Assembly: GCF_001612885.1 (NCBI RefSeq)
Contig: NZ_BDBH01000011.1
Span: 124,001 to 188,000, forward strand
DNA length: 64,000 bases
From: Nocardia harenae NBRC 108248
GTDB taxonomy: Bacteria > Actinomycetota > Actinomycetes > Mycobacteriales > Mycobacteriaceae
Direction: 5' to 3'
Shown here: piece after piece, positions 50,255 through 58,703 of the stretch
Layout: each line of letters starts with the position of its first letter
Numbering within the stretch: position 1 is the first letter of the stretch
Notes under the pieces: model-generated
What the model was told of the DNA's origin: nothing
The model's input: the letters and a program-made list of their open reading frames with translations, nothing else
The model's database searches: none
Program-made: the position numbers and the translations under genes

Positions 50255-51406
50255 CTACTTCAGCCCGAGATCCCGCGCCACGATCATCTTCATGACCTCG
50301 CTCGTGCCCGCGTAGATCCGGGCCACCCGGGCATCGGTGTAGAGCCGGGCGATCGGGTACTCCATCATGTAGCCGTAGCCGCCGAAGAGCTGGAGGCAGC
50401 GGTCGACGACCGCGGCCTGGGTCTCGGTGCAGAAGAGCTTGACCCGGGCGGCGTCGGCGCCGGAGAGCACGCCGTCCACCAGGTCGAGCACGGCCCGGTC
50501 GATCATGGTCTGCGCCGCCTCGACCTCGGCGCTCATGGCGGCCAGCTCGAACTTCGTGTTCTGGAACGAGGCGACCGGGGTGCCGAAGGCCGTGCGCTCC
50601 CTCGTGTAGTCGATGGTGGCGGCGATAGCGGCGCGGGCCTGCGCCACCGAGCCGACGGCCACGGTGAGCCGCTCCTGCGGCAGGTTGTGGCCGAGGTAGC
50701 CGAAGGCGGCGCCCTCCGCGCCGAGCCGGTTGCGGGCCGGGACGCGGACGTCGGTGAAGGAGAGCTCCATGGTGTCCTGCACCTTGCAGCCCATCTTCTC
50801 CAGCATGCGGCCGCGTCGGAAGCCGGGCATGCCGTCCTCGACCACGAGCAGGGTGAGCCCGGCGCGGCGGTTCTGCGGGTCGGTCGCGGTGCGGGCGACC
50901 ACGATCACCAGGTCGGCGAGGAGGCCGCCGGTGATGAAGGTCTTGGCGCCGTTCAGCACGTAGTCGTCGCCGTCGCGGACTGCGCTGGTGCGCATGCCTG
51001 CCAGGTCGGAGCCGGTGCCGGGCTCGGTCATGGCGACGGCGGTGAGCAGGGTGCCGTTCGCCAGCCCGGGAAACCAGCGCGCGCGCTGCTCGGCGTTCGC
51101 GTACTCCAGGAAGTACGGCAGGATGACATCCAGCTGGGTGCGCACGGTGCCGAGCGTGACCTGGGCCCGGTACGCCTCCTCCTGCAGGATCACGTTGTAG
51201 CGGTAGTCGCGCAGCCCCGCTCCCCCGTGTTCCTCGGGCAGCGCGATACCGAGCATGCCGAGCTCGCCCATCTCGGCGAAGAGCTCGCGCGGCAGCTTGC
51301 CGTCCTTCTCCCAGCCGGCGTAGTGCGGCACCACCTGCTTCTCCACGAAGGTCCGCACCAGGTCGCGGAAGGCTTCGTGGTCGGGGGTGAAGAGGTCGCG
51401 GCGCAC
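50255..51406 (-). CDS. Acyl-CoA dehydrogenase
   Basis: A 383-residue homomeric-type enzyme. It has AVAMTEPGTGSDLAGMRT, the RERTAFGTPVASFQNTKFEL helix, LFGGYGYMMEYPIARLY and the catalytic Glu E370 in YAGTSEVMKM. The GTG start is 3 bp from the thiolase stop. It is last in a six-gene operon that encodes all beta-oxidation activities except an NAD-specific enzyme other than the SDR. Confidence 0.93.
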   Translation of the reverse strand: MRRDLFTPDHEAFRDLVRTFVEKQVVPHYAGWEKDGKLPRELFAEMGELGMLGIALPEEHGGAGLRDYRYNVILQEEAYRAQVTLGTVRTQLDVILPYFLEYANAEQRARWFPGLANGTLLTAVAMTEPGTGSDLAGMRTSAVRDGDDYVLNGAKTFITGGLLADLVIVVARTATDPQNRRAGLTLLVVEDGMPGFRRGRMLEKMGCKVQDTMELSFTDVRVPARNRLGAEGAAFGYLGHNLPQERLTVAVGSVAQARAAIAATIDYTRERTAFGTPVASFQNTKFELAAMSAEVEAAQTMIDRAVLDLVDGVLSGADAARVKLFCTETQAAVVDRCLQLFGGYGYMMEYPIARLYTDARVARIYAGTSEVMKMIVARDLGLK

Positions 51407-51409
51407 GGG

Positions 51410-52543
51410 TCAGCCCACCAGCTCGACGACGGTGGCATTGGCGGTGCCGCCGCCCTCGCACATGGTCTGCAGGCCGTAGCGAATGCCGCTGTCCCGCATG
51501 TGGTGCAGCATGCGGGTCATGAGCACGGCGCCGGAGCCGCCCAGCGGGTGGCCGAGCGCGATGGCGCCGCCGAGCGGGTTCACCAGGGCCGGGTCGGCGC
51601 CGGTCTCGGCGATCCAGGCCAGCGGGACCGGGGCGAACGCCTCGTTCACCTCGAAGACGCCGATATCGCCGATGACCAGCCCCGCCTTGCGCAGCACCCG
51701 CTCGGTGGCCGGGATGGGGCCGGTGAGCATGAGCACCGGGTCCGAGCCCGCCACCGCGCCCGCCCGGTACGTCGCGAGCGGGGTCAGCCCGAGTTCGCGG
51801 GCCTTCTCCGGGGTGGTGAGCAGCAGGGCGGCGGCGCCGTCGGAGATCTGCGAGGAGTTGCCCGCGTGGATCACGCCGTCCTCGCGGAAGGCGGGTTTCA
51901 GCCCGGCGAGCTTCTCGACGGTGCTGCCGCGGCGGACGCCCTCGTCGGCGGTGACGGCGTCGACCGGGACGATCTGGTCGCGGAAGGCGCCCGCGTCCTG
52001 GGCGGCGGCGGCGCGCTCGTGCGAGAGCACGGAGAACTCGTCGAGCCGGGTGCGGTCGAAGCCCCACTTCCGCGCGATCAGCTCGGCGCCGATGCCCTGG
52101 TTGAACTCGAAGCCGTCGTAGCGGGCGAGGGCGCGCGGGCCGTAGGGCGCGCCGCCCGCCTTCGCCGCGCCGAGCGGCACCCGGCTCATGGACTCGACGC
52201 CGCCCGCGACCACCACGTCCTGCTGCCCGGAGAGCACCGCCTGCGCGGCGAAGTCCAGCGCCTGCTGTGACGAGCCGCAGGCGCGGTTCACCGTGGTGCC
52301 GGGGATGCGCTCCGGCCAGCCCGCGGCCAGCACCGAGTACCGGCCGATATTGCTGGACTGGTCGCCGACCTGCGAGACGCAGCCCCAGATCACGTCGTCG
52401 ACCAGGGCCGGGTCGAGCCCGGTGCGCTCGGCGAGCGCGGTCAGCACGATGGCGGAGAGATCGGCCGGGTGCACCCCGGACAGGCCGCCGTTGCGTTTGC
52501 CGACGGCGGTGCGGACCGCTCCGGCGATGACTACCTCGGGCAT
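51410..52543 (-). CDS. Acetyl-CoA acetyltransferase/thiolase
   Basis: A 377-residue thiolase. The nucleophile is C89 (NRACGSSQQALD), GHPLGGSGA carries the His, and the second Cys (about C362) is in CEGGGTANA. ATG 52543 has a GGGA-type ribosome site. It cleaves a 3-ketoacyl-CoA, completing the cycle with the two dehydrogenases, hydratase and SDR encoded around it. Confidence 0.93.
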   Translation of the reverse strand: MPEVVIAGAVRTAVGKRNGGLSGVHPADLSAIVLTALAERTGLDPALVDDVIWGCVSQVGDQSSNIGRYSVLAAGWPERIPGTTVNRACGSSQQALDFAAQAVLSGQQDVVVAGGVESMSRVPLGAAKAGGAPYGPRALARYDGFEFNQGIGAELIARKWGFDRTRLDEFSVLSHERAAAAQDAGAFRDQIVPVDAVTADEGVRRGSTVEKLAGLKPAFREDGVIHAGNSSQISDGAAALLLTTPEKARELGLTPLATYRAGAVAGSDPVLMLTGPIPATERVLRKAGLVIGDIGVFEVNEAFAPVPLAWIAETGADPALVNPLGGAIALGHPLGGSGAVLMTRMLHHMRDSGIRYGLQTMCEGGGTANATVVELVG

Positions 52544-52545
52544 GT

Positions 52546-53493
52546 TCAGCTCCCGTTCTCGGGGCGGATCGGCGGTCGGTGGATGCTCCACCGGCCGGTG
52601 AATCGCGGCTCTCGTCGTTCGGCGAACGCGGCGAAGGCCTCCGGTGCGTCCGCCGTGGCGAAATTGAGGCCCTGGGCGCCTGCCTCGGCACCGAGGGCCT
52701 GGCGCAGGGTGGTGTCGGCGCCGCCGTGCAGGAGGGCCTTGGTCTGGGCGAGGGCCACCGGGGGGCCGTCGGCCAGCCGTCGGGCGAGATCGTCGGTGAA
52801 CGGGTCGATCTCGTCGTCGGGGACGACCCAGGTGGCGAGGTCGAGCTCTCTCGCCTCGGTGGCGGTGATGGTCTCGGCGAGCAGGGTGAGGCGTTTGGCC
52901 TGTTGCATCCCGGCCAGTCTGGGGAGGAGCCAGGAGCCGCCGAGGTCCATGGTGAGGCCGCGCTTGGTGAAGACCTGGGCGAAGGTCGCCGATTCGGCGG
53001 CGACCACGAGGTCGCAGCCGAGGGCGAGGTTCCAGCCGGCGCCGATGGCGGGGCCGGTGACCTTGGCGATGGTCGGGAGTGGGAGCTCGTGCAGGAGGAC
53101 TGCCACGTCCGTGAGGGCGCGCATCCGGTAGATGGGGTGGGCGTTGTCCGGCACCGAGATATCGGCGCCGGAGCAGAACGCCTTGCCCGCGCCCTGGATT
53201 ACCAGGGCTCGCACGGTGCGGTCTCCGGCTACCGCGCGGAAGGCGTCGGCCAGGGCTTGCCAGAGTTCGGCGTCGATGGCGTTTCGGCGGTGCGGGCGGT
53301 TCAGGGTGAGGGTTCGCACGCCGTTGTGGTCGTTTGTCAGTAAGACGGTGCCGTCGCGTCCGGAAGTCCGGTCGGCCGCCACGGCGGCCTTGTTTTTCCC
53401 GCCCGATCCCTCGCCTTTCGGCTCGGGATCGGGCGGGGAGGCGGGGGTGCTCGCCGGTGCGGCCTCGGGCGGCGGGGTTTCCCGGCCGCTCAT
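52546..53493 (-). CDS. Enoyl-CoA hydratase with Pro/Ala-rich N-terminal extension
   Basis: A 315-residue crotonase. The motifs are KAFCSGADISVP and TGPAIGAGWNLALGCDL, with FTKRGLTMDLGGS at the second acid region. The first ~45 residues (TPPPEAAPASTPASPPDPEP) are a disordered extension absent from normal members. The ATG overlaps the CoA-transferase stop (ATGA), which supports this long start. Confidence 0.88.
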   Translation of the reverse strand: MSGRETPPPEAAPASTPASPPDPEPKGEGSGGKNKAAVAADRTSGRDGTVLLTNDHNGVRTLTLNRPHRRNAIDAELWQALADAFRAVAGDRTVRALVIQGAGKAFCSGADISVPDNAHPIYRMRALTDVAVLLHELPLPTIAKVTGPAIGAGWNLALGCDLVVAAESATFAQVFTKRGLTMDLGGSWLLPRLAGMQQAKRLTLLAETITATEARELDLATWVVPDDEIDPFTDDLARRLADGPPVALAQTKALLHGGADTTLRQALGAEAGAQGLNFATADAPEAFAAFAERREPRFTGRWSIHRPPIRPENGS

Positions 53494-54704
53494 GGGACGG
53501 CCTCGGCGGGGGCTTCGCCGCCGATTACGGACGAAGCCCGGAGGGTGGCGATTTCCTGTGCGGTGTAGCCGAACTCGGTGAGCACCGCGGCGGTGTGCTC
53601 ACCCAGACCCGGGACCGGGTTCATGGGTGGGTCGTAGCCGGAGAGGATAGCCGGGGGCAGCAGGGACGGGATCGGTCCTGCGGGGGTTTCTATTTCGCGC
53701 CAGCGGTCGCGCTGGACCAGCTGGGGGTGGTCGAGCACCTCGCTGGGGCGGTTGTACCGGGAGTTGCCGATTCCGGCGGCGTCGGCGATGCGCTGGATCT
53801 CGGCGAGATCGTGCTGCGCGCACCAACCCGCGATGGCCTCGTCGAGTTCGGCGCGGTGCCGAGTGCGGCCGGGGTTGGTGCGGTAGCGCTCGTCGGCGGC
53901 GAGATCGGGGCGGTCCAGGATGGCGGTGGCGAGGCGCTGCCACTCGCGGTCGTTGGTGGTGCCGAGCACGACGGTGCGGCCGTCGCGGGTCGGGTACGCG
54001 CCGTAGGGGGCCACCGCGGGCGAGCTCATGCCGAGCGGCTGCTGATCGATGCCGGAGTGCCTGGCGTAGGTCAGGTGGTACCCCATCATCTCGGCCATGG
54101 TGTCGAAGAGACTCACCGCGATGCTTCCGCCGTTCCCCGCGCCCCCGCGATCCCGCTGGTACAGCGCGGCGAGTATCGACAGCGCCGCGTACAGCCCGGT
54201 GGTCACATCCGCCATGGGCGGCCCCGGTTTGGCGGGCGCGTCGGCGGTCCCGGTCACCGCGCACACCCCGGACTCCGCCTGCACCAGCAGGTCGTACGCC
54301 CGCTTGTGCGACAGCGGCCCACCCGACCCGAACCCGTCGATCTCCACCGAGATCAGCTCCGGGTGCGTCACCGCCAGCTCGGCCGCGGACAACCCCAGCC
54401 GCCCGGCCGCACCCGGCGCCAGATTCGACACCAGCACATCGGCCCCGGCGAGCAGCCGGTGCAGCACGGCGACGCCCTCCTCGGACTTGAGATCCAGCGC
54501 CACCGACTCCTTCCCCCGGTTCACCCAGACGAAGTGCGCGGCCTGCCCGAGCACCACATCGTCGTAGTGCCTGGCGAAATCGCCACCGGCCGGGTGCTCC
54601 ACCTTGATCACCCGCGCCCCGAAATCGGCCAGCGTGCGGGTGCACATGGGCGCCGAGACCGCCTGCTCCAGCGCGATTACGGTGATGCCAGCCAGCGGCC
54701 CCAT
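53490..54704 (-). CDS. CaiB/BaiF class III CoA-transferase
   Basis: A 404-residue enzyme. It has LAGITVIALEQAVSAPMCTR, KVEHPAGGDFAR and the catalytic D138 in RAYDLLVQAESG. It presumably charges the pathway acid with CoA from a donor ester. Its ATG overlaps the SDR stop by one base (TGATG). Confidence 0.93.
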   Translation of the reverse strand: MGPLAGITVIALEQAVSAPMCTRTLADFGARVIKVEHPAGGDFARHYDDVVLGQAAHFVWVNRGKESVALDLKSEEGVAVLHRLLAGADVLVSNLAPGAAGRLGLSAAELAVTHPELISVEIDGFGSGGPLSHKRAYDLLVQAESGVCAVTGTADAPAKPGPPMADVTTGLYAALSILAALYQRDRGGAGNGGSIAVSLFDTMAEMMGYHLTYARHSGIDQQPLGMSSPAVAPYGAYPTRDGRTVVLGTTNDREWQRLATAILDRPDLAADERYRTNPGRTRHRAELDEAIAGWCAQHDLAEIQRIADAAGIGNSRYNRPSEVLDHPQLVQRDRWREIETPAGPIPSLLPPAILSGYDPPMNPVPGLGEHTAAVLTEFGYTAQEIATLRASSVIGGEAPAEAVP

Positions 54705-55468
54705 CAGATCACCGTGCCGCCGTCCACCGGCAGCACCTGCCCGGTGATGAACGACGCGGCATCCGAGGCCAGGAAGACGAAGGCCCCGGCGACCTCCTCC
54801 GGCTCGGCCCAGCGCCGCAGCAGGATCCGGTCCAGCATCTGCGGCGCGAAGCGGTCGTCGGTGCGGATGGTCTCGGTCATGGGCGTTGCCGCCAGCGGGG
54901 CCAGCGCGTTCACCAGGATCTGCCTGCGCGCGAACTCCTTCGCCAGCGACTTGGTGATCCCGATGATGGCCGCCTTGGCCGCCGAGTAGTTCACCTGGCC
55001 CAGCGTGCCGACCAGCCCGGCGGCGGAGGTCACGTTGATGACCCGCCCGGTGCCGTCGGTGGCGAGGAAGGGCAGCGCCCCCTGGGTGACGTTCACCGTG
55101 CCGAGCACGTGGATCTCGAAGAGCCGCCGCACCGAGTCGGCGGTGGTGTCCTTGAACATGGCGGGCGCGGTGACGCCCGCGTTGTTCACCACGATGTGCA
55201 GCGTGCCGCCGGTCAGCGCGGCCGCGCGCTCCCCCGCCGCGCCCGCGGCCTCCCGGTCGGCGACGTTCAGCGCGAAACCCGCCGCCGTGCCGCCGTTCCC
55301 GGTGATCTTCTCCGCGACCGCGGCGGCCGCGGCGCCGTCCAGGTCGGTGACGAGCACCGCGGCGCCCGCGGCGGCCAGCGCCTCGGCCACCGCCGAGCCG
55401 ATACCGCCGGCGGCGCCGGTCACCAGGGCCGAGCGGCCGGTGAGGTCGAACGGGTTGCGCTGCGCCAT
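54704..55468 (-). CDS. Short-chain dehydrogenase (FabG-like)
   Basis: A 254-residue SDR. It has TGAAGGIGSAVAEAL, NNAGV and the active site NVTSAAGL...QVNYSAAKAA, ending ITGQVLPVDGG. It likely oxidises the 3-hydroxyacyl-CoA of this operon's cycle. The start overlaps the preceding dehydrogenase stop by one base. Confidence 0.92.
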   Translation of the reverse strand: MAQRNPFDLTGRSALVTGAAGGIGSAVAEALAAAGAAVLVTDLDGAAAAAVAEKITGNGGTAAGFALNVADREAAGAAGERAAALTGGTLHIVVNNAGVTAPAMFKDTTADSVRRLFEIHVLGTVNVTQGALPFLATDGTGRVINVTSAAGLVGTLGQVNYSAAKAAIIGITKSLAKEFARRQILVNALAPLAATPMTETIRTDDRFAPQMLDRILLRRWAEPEEVAGAFVFLASDAASFITGQVLPVDGGTVI

Positions 55469-56676
55469 CAGTAGCTCCTCGGTAGCCCCAGGCCGTGCGT
55501 GCCCAGGTAGTTCAAGATCATTTCTTGGCTCACGGGGGCGATCCGCATGACGCGCGCCTCCCGGAAGTAGCGGGAGACGTGGTACTCCTCCGAGTACCCC
55601 ATGCCGCCGTGCGTCTGCAGCGCGCGGTCGGCCGCGGTGAAGCCGGCGTCCGCGCACAGGTACTTGGCCGTATTGGCCTCGCGGCCACAGGGTTTGCCGT
55701 TGTCGTAGCGCCAGGTGGCCTTGCGCAGCATGAGCTCGGCGGCGTCCAGGTGCGCGAGCGAGTCGGCGAGCGGGAACTGGATGCCCTGGTTCTGCCCGAT
55801 CGGCCGGTCGAAGACCACCCGCTCCTTGGCGTAGCGCGCGGCGCGGTCCAGCGAGACCCGGCCGAGCCCGAGCGCCTCGGCGGCGATCAGCATGCGCTCC
55901 GGGTTCAGCCCGTCGAGCAGGTACTTGAAGCCCTGCCCCTCCTCGCCCACCCGGTCCGCGACCGGCACTCGCAGGTCGTCGATGAAGACCTCGTTGGAGC
56001 TCACGGCATTGCGGCCCATCTTGGCGATCGGCCGGATATCGACGTGGTCGCGGTTCAGGTCGGTGAGGAACAGCGTCATGCCGTCGGTCTTCTTGGCCAC
56101 CTCGCTGTACGGCGTGGTGCGGGTGAGCAGCAGGATCTTCTCCGACTCCAGCGCCTTGGAGATCCACACCTTGCGGCCGTTGATCACGTAATGATCGCCG
56201 TCGCGCTTGGCCGAGGTGGTGATCCGCGGCGTGTCCAGCCCGGCGCCGGGCTCGGTGACGCCGAAGCAGACGTGCAGGTCACCGGCGGCGACCCGGGGCA
56301 GGGTGCGCTGCTTGAGCTCCTCGGAGCCGTGCACGACCACCGGGTGCATGCCGAAGATCGACATGTGGATCGAGCTGGCGGCGTTCATGCCGCCGCCGGA
56401 GCGCGAGACCTCCTCGGCCAGCAGCGTCGCCTCGGTGATGCCGAGGCCGTGGCCGCCGTACGCCTCCGGGATGGTGATGCCGAGCCAGCCGCCGCTCGCG
56501 ACGGCCTCGTAGAACTCCGTCGGGAATTCGTGCGCCCGGTCCTTCTCCATCCAGTACTGGTCGTCGAACTTGCGGCACAGCTCGGCCACGGACGACCGGA
56601 TCAACTCCTGATCCTCGGACAGTTCGAAGTTCATGCCTTCGGTCCCGGCGGCAGCCGGGCCATTCGAGGCTGTCAT
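55468..56676 (-). CDS. Acyl-CoA dehydrogenase, citronellyl/geranyl-like
   Basis: 402 residues from ATG 56676 with AAGGAG 4 bp upstream. It carries CFGVTEPGAGLDTPRI, KVWISKALES, VFDRPIGQNQGIQFPLADS and THGGMGYSEEYHVSR. The catalytic base aligns to E385 in APVSQEMILNYLG, the form seen in AtuD-like dehydrogenases of branched acyl-CoAs. It is the first gene of the six-gene minus-strand operon. A branched or terpenoid acyl-CoA substrate is inference. Confidence 0.9.
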   Translation of the reverse strand: MTASNGPAAAGTEGMNFELSEDQELIRSSVAELCRKFDDQYWMEKDRAHEFPTEFYEAVASGGWLGITIPEAYGGHGLGITEATLLAEEVSRSGGGMNAASSIHMSIFGMHPVVVHGSEELKQRTLPRVAAGDLHVCFGVTEPGAGLDTPRITTSAKRDGDHYVINGRKVWISKALESEKILLLTRTTPYSEVAKKTDGMTLFLTDLNRDHVDIRPIAKMGRNAVSSNEVFIDDLRVPVADRVGEEGQGFKYLLDGLNPERMLIAAEALGLGRVSLDRAARYAKERVVFDRPIGQNQGIQFPLADSLAHLDAAELMLRKATWRYDNGKPCGREANTAKYLCADAGFTAADRALQTHGGMGYSEEYHVSRYFREARVMRIAPVSQEMILNYLGTHGLGLPRSY

Positions 56677-56710
56677 GTCGCTCCTTCTGGTTCGTGCGGG
56701 TCGGCGCACG

Positions 56711-56745
56711 CCGGCGCGGGAGGCCGATCCAACCTCCCGCACCGG
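56711..56745 (-). terminator. Hairpin after the ABC-importer operon
   Basis: CCGG-C-GCGGGAGG (56711-56723) pairs with CCTCCCGC-A-CCGG (56733-56745) around 9 bases. It lies between the last importer-operon gene (stop at 56855) and the next operon's start at 56676. Confidence 0.55.
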
Positions 56746-56854
56746 CGGCTTCGACCGGCGTTCGTCCATCCGGCGCGGCACCCCTGTGCCTCCCCAGTCC
56801 GAGGCGGGTGCGCGCGGACGAGCGCGGGTCGCCCGGGTGCCATCGGCACCGGGT

Positions 56855-57238
56855 TCAGTGCGACGCCGAGTTCACCGGCGTCGGCGCCGCGTCGTCGAGG
56901 CGCTGCTCCCCCGCCACCCGCTGGCCGAGCGCGTCCAGGTCGTAGGACTGCCTGGCCAGCCAGAAGCGGAGGAAGTTGGTGATCGAGTAGCGCAGGAAGA
57001 GCGCGGAGCCGACGACGGCGACCGCGATGCCCGCGAGCCCGATCGTGATGGCGTCGCGCTGCACCAGCGGGTCGGTGGTGCCGTGCGAGACGACGTAGGC
57101 GATCACCGCCGCGACCGGGCCGAGCGCCATGAGCACGACGCCGGTACGCAGCCACAGCCCGGAGCGGCCCGCGGCCGGGTCGGGGATCTGGAGTTCCTGC
57201 AGTTCGCGGACGAAACGGTCGGCGCGGGTTTCGGTCAT
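56855..57238 (-). CDS. Small two-helix membrane protein
   Basis: A 127-residue protein with two hydrophobic segments (TGVVLMALGPVAAVIAYVV and ITIGLAGIAVAVVGSALFL) and polar ends. The family is not recognised. It is the last gene of the ABC-importer operon; its ATG overlaps the LivF-like stop (ATGA). It may be an accessory to the importer (inference). Confidence 0.75.
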   Translation of the reverse strand: MTETRADRFVRELQELQIPDPAAGRSGLWLRTGVVLMALGPVAAVIAYVVSHGTTDPLVQRDAITIGLAGIAVAVVGSALFLRYSITNFLRFWLARQSYDLDALGQRVAGEQRLDDAAPTPVNSASH

Positions 57239-57993
57239 GGGGTGTGACTTCCTAGGTAGAGGGCGGCCAATTCGTTGCGGATTCCGTCGTCCGGGTGGCC
57301 CTGGCGCACCACGCGGCCGCGGACGAACACGGCGGCGTGGTCGGCGAGGTCGAGCACGGCGGCGGCGAACTGCTCGACCACCAGCACCGCGACGCCCTGC
57401 CGCGCGATCTCGGCGACCTCCTCGTAGAGCCGCCCGACCACCAGCGGCGCCAGCCCCATGGAGAGCTCGTCGAGCAGCAGCACCGCGGGGTCGGTGGCCA
57501 GGCCGCGGGCCAGCGCCAGCATCTGCTGCTCGCCGCCGGACATGGTGCCCGCCAGCTGATTCGCCCGCCGGCCGAGGATCGGGAAGCGGCTGAACGCGAT
57601 CTCCTCGATCTCGGCGCGGGAGCGGCCGGTGAAGGTCATCATGAGCAGGTTGTCGCGCACGGTGAGGTTCGGGAAGACGCCGCGCCCCTCCGGGATCAGG
57701 CAGACGCCCGCCCTGGCCAGGTCGCGCGGGTCGGCGCCGGTGACGTCGCGGCCGCCGAGCAGCAGCCTGCCCGCGGCCGCCGGGTGCGTGCCTGCGATGA
57801 CGCTGAGCGCGGTGGTCTTGCCCGCGCCGTTCGGCCCGAGCAGCGCGACCACCTGACCGGCCCCCACCTCCAGGTCGACGCCGTGCAGCACGGTGATGGC
57901 GTCGTAGGCGGCCTTGATGCCGTCCAGCCCGAGCAGCGGGGCGGGGCCGGAGCCGTTGCGCGACACCGCCGCCGCGGAGAGCCCGTTGGTCAT
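57235..57993 (-). CDS. livF: Branched-chain-type ABC importer ATPase (LivF-like)
   Basis: A 252-residue ATPase. Walker A is GPNGAGKTT, the signature is MSGGEQQ and Walker B is AVLLLDELSMGL; IPEGRGVFPNLTVRDNL is the LivF hallmark. It drives uptake with the LivG-like and fused permease proteins. The ATG overlaps the LivG-like stop. Substrates of this family include acids and aromatic or terpenoid compounds as well as amino acids. Confidence 0.9.
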   Translation of the reverse strand: MTNGLSAAAVSRNGSGPAPLLGLDGIKAAYDAITVLHGVDLEVGAGQVVALLGPNGAGKTTALSVIAGTHPAAAGRLLLGGRDVTGADPRDLARAGVCLIPEGRGVFPNLTVRDNLLMMTFTGRSRAEIEEIAFSRFPILGRRANQLAGTMSGGEQQMLALARGLATDPAVLLLDELSMGLAPLVVGRLYEEVAEIARQGVAVLVVEQFAAAVLDLADHAAVFVRGRVVRQGHPDDGIRNELAALYLGSHTP

Positions 57994-58703
57994 ACTTCCC
58001 CCAGGTACGCGGCGAGCACCGAGGCGTCCGAGCGGATCACCGACGGCGGCCCGGAGGCGATGATCTTGCCGAGGTCGAGCACGTAGAGCTCGTCGCAGAC
58101 ATTCATGACCAGCCCCATGTCGTGCTCGACCAGCAGCACCGCGGTGCCGTCGTCGGCGAGCGAGCGGAGCAGCCCGGCGAAGCGGCCGGTCTCGGTGTGG
58201 TCCTGGCCGGCGGCGGGCTCGTCCAGCAGGATGAGGTGCGGCCGGGCCGCGATGGCCCGCCCGACCTCGACCAGCCGGGCGGTGCCGGTGGGCAGCTCGT
58301 CGGCCGAGTGGTCGGCGACGTGGTGCAGCGCCAGCCGCTCGATGATCTCGGTGACCACCTGCGCCGCCTTGCGCTTGGCCGGGCCGAGCTCCGCGGCGAC
58401 CAGCAGGTTGTCCCGCACGCTCAACCGGCCGAAGAGTTCCAGCCGCTGAAAGGTGCGGGCCAGGCCGTGCCTGGCGCGGCGGGCGGGGCCGAGCCGGGTG
58501 ACGTCCTTGCCGCCGATGGCGACGGTGCCGGTGGCCGGGGTGCGCAGGCCGCAGATCACGTCGAACAACGTGCTCTTGCCCGCGCCGTTCGGGCCGATGA
58601 GCCCGGTGACGGCGCCGCGCTCGGCGCGCAGCCCGGCGCCGTCCAGCGCCCGGTTGCCGCCGAACACGACGGTCACATCGTCAACTTCCAGTAGTGACGG
58701 CAC
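57990..58703 (-). CDS. livG: Branched-chain-type ABC importer ATPase (LivG-like)
   Basis: A 237-residue ATPase from GTG 58703, overlapping the permease by 23 bp. Walker A is GPNGAGKST, LARTFQRLELFGRLSVRDNL is the LivG pattern and Walker B is HLILLDEPAAG. The signature motif is degenerate, LPTGTARL instead of LSGGQ-like, so this subunit's catalytic site may be weakened while the LivF-like partner stays canonical. Confidence 0.88.
   Translation of the reverse strand: MPSLLEVDDVTVVFGGNRALDGAGLRAERGAVTGLIGPNGAGKSTLFDVICGLRTPATGTVAIGGKDVTRLGPARRARHGLARTFQRLELFGRLSVRDNLLVAAELGPAKRKAAQVVTEIIERLALHHVADHSADELPTGTARLVEVGRAIAARPHLILLDEPAAGQDHTETGRFAGLLRSLADDGTAVLLVEHDMGLVMNVCDELYVLDLGKIIASGPPSVIRSDASVLAAYLGEV

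Noticed and set aside
48683-52270. A 3.6-kb stop-free plus-strand frame
   Set aside because: It lies opposite clear Rieske, dehydrogenase and thiolase genes; its translation is Arg/Gly/Val-rich with no motif, as expected of an antisense frame in high-GC DNA.
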